A stretch of 6,130 nt of DNA. Source: an uncultured Candidatus Saccharibacteria bacterium (lineage in GTDB: Bacteria; Patescibacteriota; Saccharimonadia; Saccharimonadales; Saccharimonadaceae). A program made the position numbers and the translations under genes. The stretch lies in the NCBI GenBank assembly GCA_947427985.1, contig CANEKB010000066.1, forward strand, positions 1-6,130, read 5' to 3'. The notes below the pieces were generated by a model. It searched no databases and was not told where the DNA came from. It saw only the letters and a program-made list of their open reading frames with translations. Of the stretch, positions 4,652 through 6,130 are shown in pieces (position 1 is the first letter of the stretch; each line of letters opens with the position of its first letter).

Positions 4652-5530
4652 CTAAGCCGTAAGCGACTGGAAGAAAGGCTCCAGACATTCATCCTCGAAT
4701 ACGGGCTGAATCTGAACCTTGGAATTATGGACGATTTGGGTGATCCTGGCGAGAGTACGAATATCTCTCATGCGGAGATCTTGGAAATCGCTACGCTGGA
4801 TCAATTCAGCGTAGAGCTCGTCATTGCCGGTATCATCCATGACAATCTTTATCCGGTTATCTACGGTTTCGATATTGCCGTTGGTGTAGACGAAGACTTC
4901 TATCACCGTTAAAGCATCAATTTTCTGACGGATGTCGCGCAGCTCGATGATCTGCTCTGAGCGGCGCCGGGAAATATCGTTCATATCTTGGATAAGCCGG
5001 TTGTTGCGTTGGACGATCTGCTCATATGCGGCGCCTTTCTCCTTGAGGGCTTCCCGGATGGCTTCAATCTCGCTTTGGATGCCACGCATTTGATCAAGAC
5101 ATTCGTAATGCAAGCCATTCAGGCGCTTATGCTCAGACTCCAACTTGATGACAGTGTTGCTAAGGGATTGTTCCTGAGCATGCAGCTCAGCAAGCGGGTC
5201 GGACGGGGAAGCGGAAATTTCCATTGGGGGGGGGTTAGAGGTATTTTCGACACCTTCGGTTGCGACCTGAGCGTTTTCGGCGGCTCGTTCGGCGAGCTTG
5301 CGGCTTTGCTTTTGGAGCCTTTTGCCGCGTCGCAACGACTCGGCCTGATTTTTATCGCTGATTTTGCGCATTTGCCTTATAATGTCGTCTCCGTCGGTGA
5401 CAAACAAGCGCCGGATATGGTAAACGAGGTCGCTGTCGGTACAGCCATACTTCAAAAGGCATTCCTTGAAGCCGATACCGCGTTTCATGCCTTGCCGGAT
5501 GTCACGGGCATCAAGAGCGTTTAGATTCAT
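4652..5530 (-). CDS. HTH-like / coiled-coil protein, second gene of operon
   Basis: This 292-residue soluble protein was not recognised as a known family. Residues 8-43 (DARDIRQGMKRGIGFKECLL, then KYG-C-T-D-S-D-L...HIRRL) have the spacing of a helix-turn-helix: a helix, G-x-x-x-K-E-x-x-x-K-Y-G, then a putative recognition helix. Residues 50-95 are basic and helical. Residues 97-113 are a Pro/Ser-rich linker containing N-P-P-P, encoded by a run of nine C. Residues 112-207 form a long coiled coil. Residues 208-292 form a compact mixed domain (VIEVFVYTNGNIETVDNRIK...). An in-frame ATG at 5536 is rejected because AGGAGG (5538-5543) is only 1 nt from it but 7 nt from the ATG at 5530. The gene starts 16 nt after the HTH gene. 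A multimeric DNA-binding or scaffold role is inferred. Confidence 0.87.
   Translation of the reverse strand: MNLNALDARDIRQGMKRGIGFKECLLKYGCTDSDLVYHIRRLFVTDGDDIIRQMRKISDKNQAESLRRGKRLQKQSRKLAERAAENAQVATEGVENTSNPPPMEISASPSDPLAELHAQEQSLSNTVIKLESEHKRLNGLHYECLDQMRGIQSEIEAIREALKEKGAAYEQIVQRNNRLIQDMNDISRRRSEQIIELRDIRQKIDALTVIEVFVYTNGNIETVDNRIKIVMDDTGNDELYAELIQRSDFQDLRMRDIRTLARITQIVHNSKVQIQPVFEDECLEPFFQSLTA
5226..5234. repeat. G9/C9 homopolymer inside the coiled-coil gene
   Basis: Nine consecutive G (C on the coding strand) lie within codons 99-102 of the HTH-like/coiled-coil gene. Tracts of this length are prone to slipped-strand mispairing. A one-base change would cut the protein between its N-terminal HTH-like part and its coiled coil. 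Confidence 0.9.
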
Positions 5531-5546
5531 AATCATTCCTCCTGTA

Positions 5547-5921
5547 TTAGAGATGCAAATCTAGCATTTCTTGGCCTAGGATATCGCTGGCGATAGTAAC
5601 GAGCAAAGCATCGACACCTCGTAGCATGTCGCTGAGATCCTTGCGAAACTGGGCGATGTCGACTGGTGCCAGTAGGGCATAGGAATACTCATGGGGAACA
5701 TGCGGGGAATGTGGCCGTTCGAGGAGCGATTCGCGGGTAATAGGGGTGTCGGGGTGAGTCGCGTTGTACTGCTGGACTACTCGGTCCAAGTTGCGGTAGA
5801 CAGTGCTGGTGTCAAGATTGAACTTGTAGGCGATCTCCTTAATAGAGAGACCTTGATCTCGGAGTTGCAGAAAGTTTTTCAGCATTTGAAAAGTGCGTTC
5901 GCTTTGACTTGGTAGAGCCAT
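5547..5921 (-). CDS. Small helix-turn-helix DNA-binding protein, first gene of operon
   Basis: The 124-residue protein has a clear helix-turn-helix at about residues 25-47 (LSIKEIAYKFNLDTSTVYRN), of the type found in resolvase/transposase-like and sigma region 4-like domains. A Pro/His-rich linker (68-80) and a helical C-terminal segment (about 88-120), probably for oligomerisation, follow. The frame is open to an ATG at 6050, but that lies upstream of the promoter. The start at 5921 is preferred because AAGGAGG is 9 nt before it and the promoter -10 box is at 5982-5977. The gene is co-transcribed with the coiled-coil gene 16 nt downstream. Inverted repeats over the -10 box and leader suggest autorepression. 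It is probably a local transcriptional regulator; its targets beyond its own operon are unknown. Confidence 0.85.
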   Translation of the reverse strand: MALPSQSERTFQMLKNFLQLRDQGLSIKEIAYKFNLDTSTVYRNLDRVVQQYNATHPDTPITRESLLERPHSPHVPHEYSYALLAPVDIAQFRKDLSDMLRGVDALLVTIASDILGQEMLDLHL

Positions 5922-5950
5922 AGGGATAACCCTCCTTATCACATATTTTC

Positions 5951-5979
5951 GACCAAAAGCGAATGGTCTATCTACCATT
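5951..5979. promoter_or_regulatory. Candidate operator: inverted repeats over the -10 box and transcript start
   Basis: AATGGT (5962-5967), a 6-bp spacer and ACCATT (5974-5979) form a perfect 18-bp inverted repeat overlapping the -10 box. A third half-site lies at 5951-5955 (GACCA), which pairs with TGGTC (5964-5968). Repeated ACCA/TGGT half-sites here suit a dimeric HTH repressor, plausibly the product of the first gene. The GACCA/TGGTC pair could instead form a small RNA hairpin. Confidence 0.55.
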
Positions 5980-6005
5980 GTATCACACAAAGTTGAATTT
6001 GTCAA
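5977..6005 (-). promoter_or_regulatory. Near-consensus promoter of the HTH/coiled-coil operon
   Basis: On the minus strand, TTGACA (6005-6000) and TACAAT (5982-5977) are spaced 17 bp apart. The expected transcript start is near 5970, about 50 nt before the start codon at 5921. Its elements are identical to those of the promoter at 3262-3290, with the same hexamers and spacing. Confidence 0.85.
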
Positions 6006-6096
6006 TAGCATAGAGGTAATCAGGAAAAGATAATAGATACTCTCACTCAAAATCAGTAATAAGGACTTAGGCTATCTCTCAATCGAAGGTGGAACT

Positions 6097-6130
6097 TCCA
6101 AAATCGAGCCCTTTGGGCCGTGATTTTGGA
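6097..6130. repeat. Imperfect hairpin at the right edge
   Basis: TCCAAAATC (6097-6105) pairs with GATTTTGGA (6122-6130), and inside it GCCC (6108-6111) pairs with GGGC (6115-6118) around TTT. A small TGGAA/TTCCA palindrome overlaps the left arm (6090-6100). On the minus strand no T tract follows. The plus-strand continuation is outside the window, so a terminator, a recombination site or an element end cannot be told apart. Confidence 0.6.

Noticed and set aside
4988..5524. Plus-strand frame opposite the coiled-coil gene
   Set aside because: It is a shadow frame: the minus-strand gene has operon context, a Shine-Dalgarno site and a terminator.
5922..6050. Extended HTH protein starting at 6050
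   Set aside because: The start would lie upstream of the near-consensus promoter at 6005-5977. A strong ribosome-binding site fits ATG 5921.

Overview
The window looks like a chromosomal segment of a small-genome bacterium of the Candidate Phyla Radiation, most likely Saccharibacteria (TM7). This rests on two C-terminal pieces of FISUMP-type surface proteins (a family expanded in Saccharibacteria and Fibrobacter), many proteins without an obvious family, compact two-gene operons, and in-frame TGA used as an ordinary stop. The assignment is inferred from gene content and was not tested by database search.

Layout. (1) Positions 1-1145 look like an accessory patch. A membrane-anchored XRE-type regulator (339-848, minus) is bracketed by two outward-facing FISUMP C-terminal fragments (118-333 minus, 884-1144 plus). 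These share a perfect 28-bp inverted repeat at their outer ends and a 14-bp one at their inner ends. A truncated basic ORF starts at 90 and runs off the left edge. (2) Positions 1199-3226 form a two-gene operon with a probably leaderless first gene. It encodes a 573-aa cytoplasmic protein with a zincin motif (HEAGH) and a possible ADP-ribosyltransferase-like middle, followed without a gap by a 101-aa helical protein. (3) Positions 3262-4177 are a transcription unit with a near-consensus promoter, a leader of about 170 nt holding a perfect 45-bp tandem repeat that can fold into alternative hairpins, a divergent DUF218/YdcF-like gene (3466-4131), and a terminator. (4) Positions 4178-4430 are non-coding, with one potentially structured stretch. 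(5) A tRNA-Val(TAC) gene with encoded CCA lies on the minus strand (4471-4547), with its own promoter and terminator. (6) Positions 4591-6005 are a minus-strand operon: near-consensus promoter with an 18-bp inverted repeat at the -10 element, a 124-aa helix-turn-helix protein, a 292-aa HTH-like/coiled-coil protein containing a C9 homopolymer, and a terminator. (7) The right edge ends in a strong imperfect hairpin.

The best leads are the inverted FISUMP fragments around a regulator, the duplicated hairpin leader that carries both a Shine-Dalgarno-like sequence and its complement, the uncharacterised zincin protein with its abutting partner, and the HTH/coiled-coil operon with a likely operator and a slippage-prone tract.
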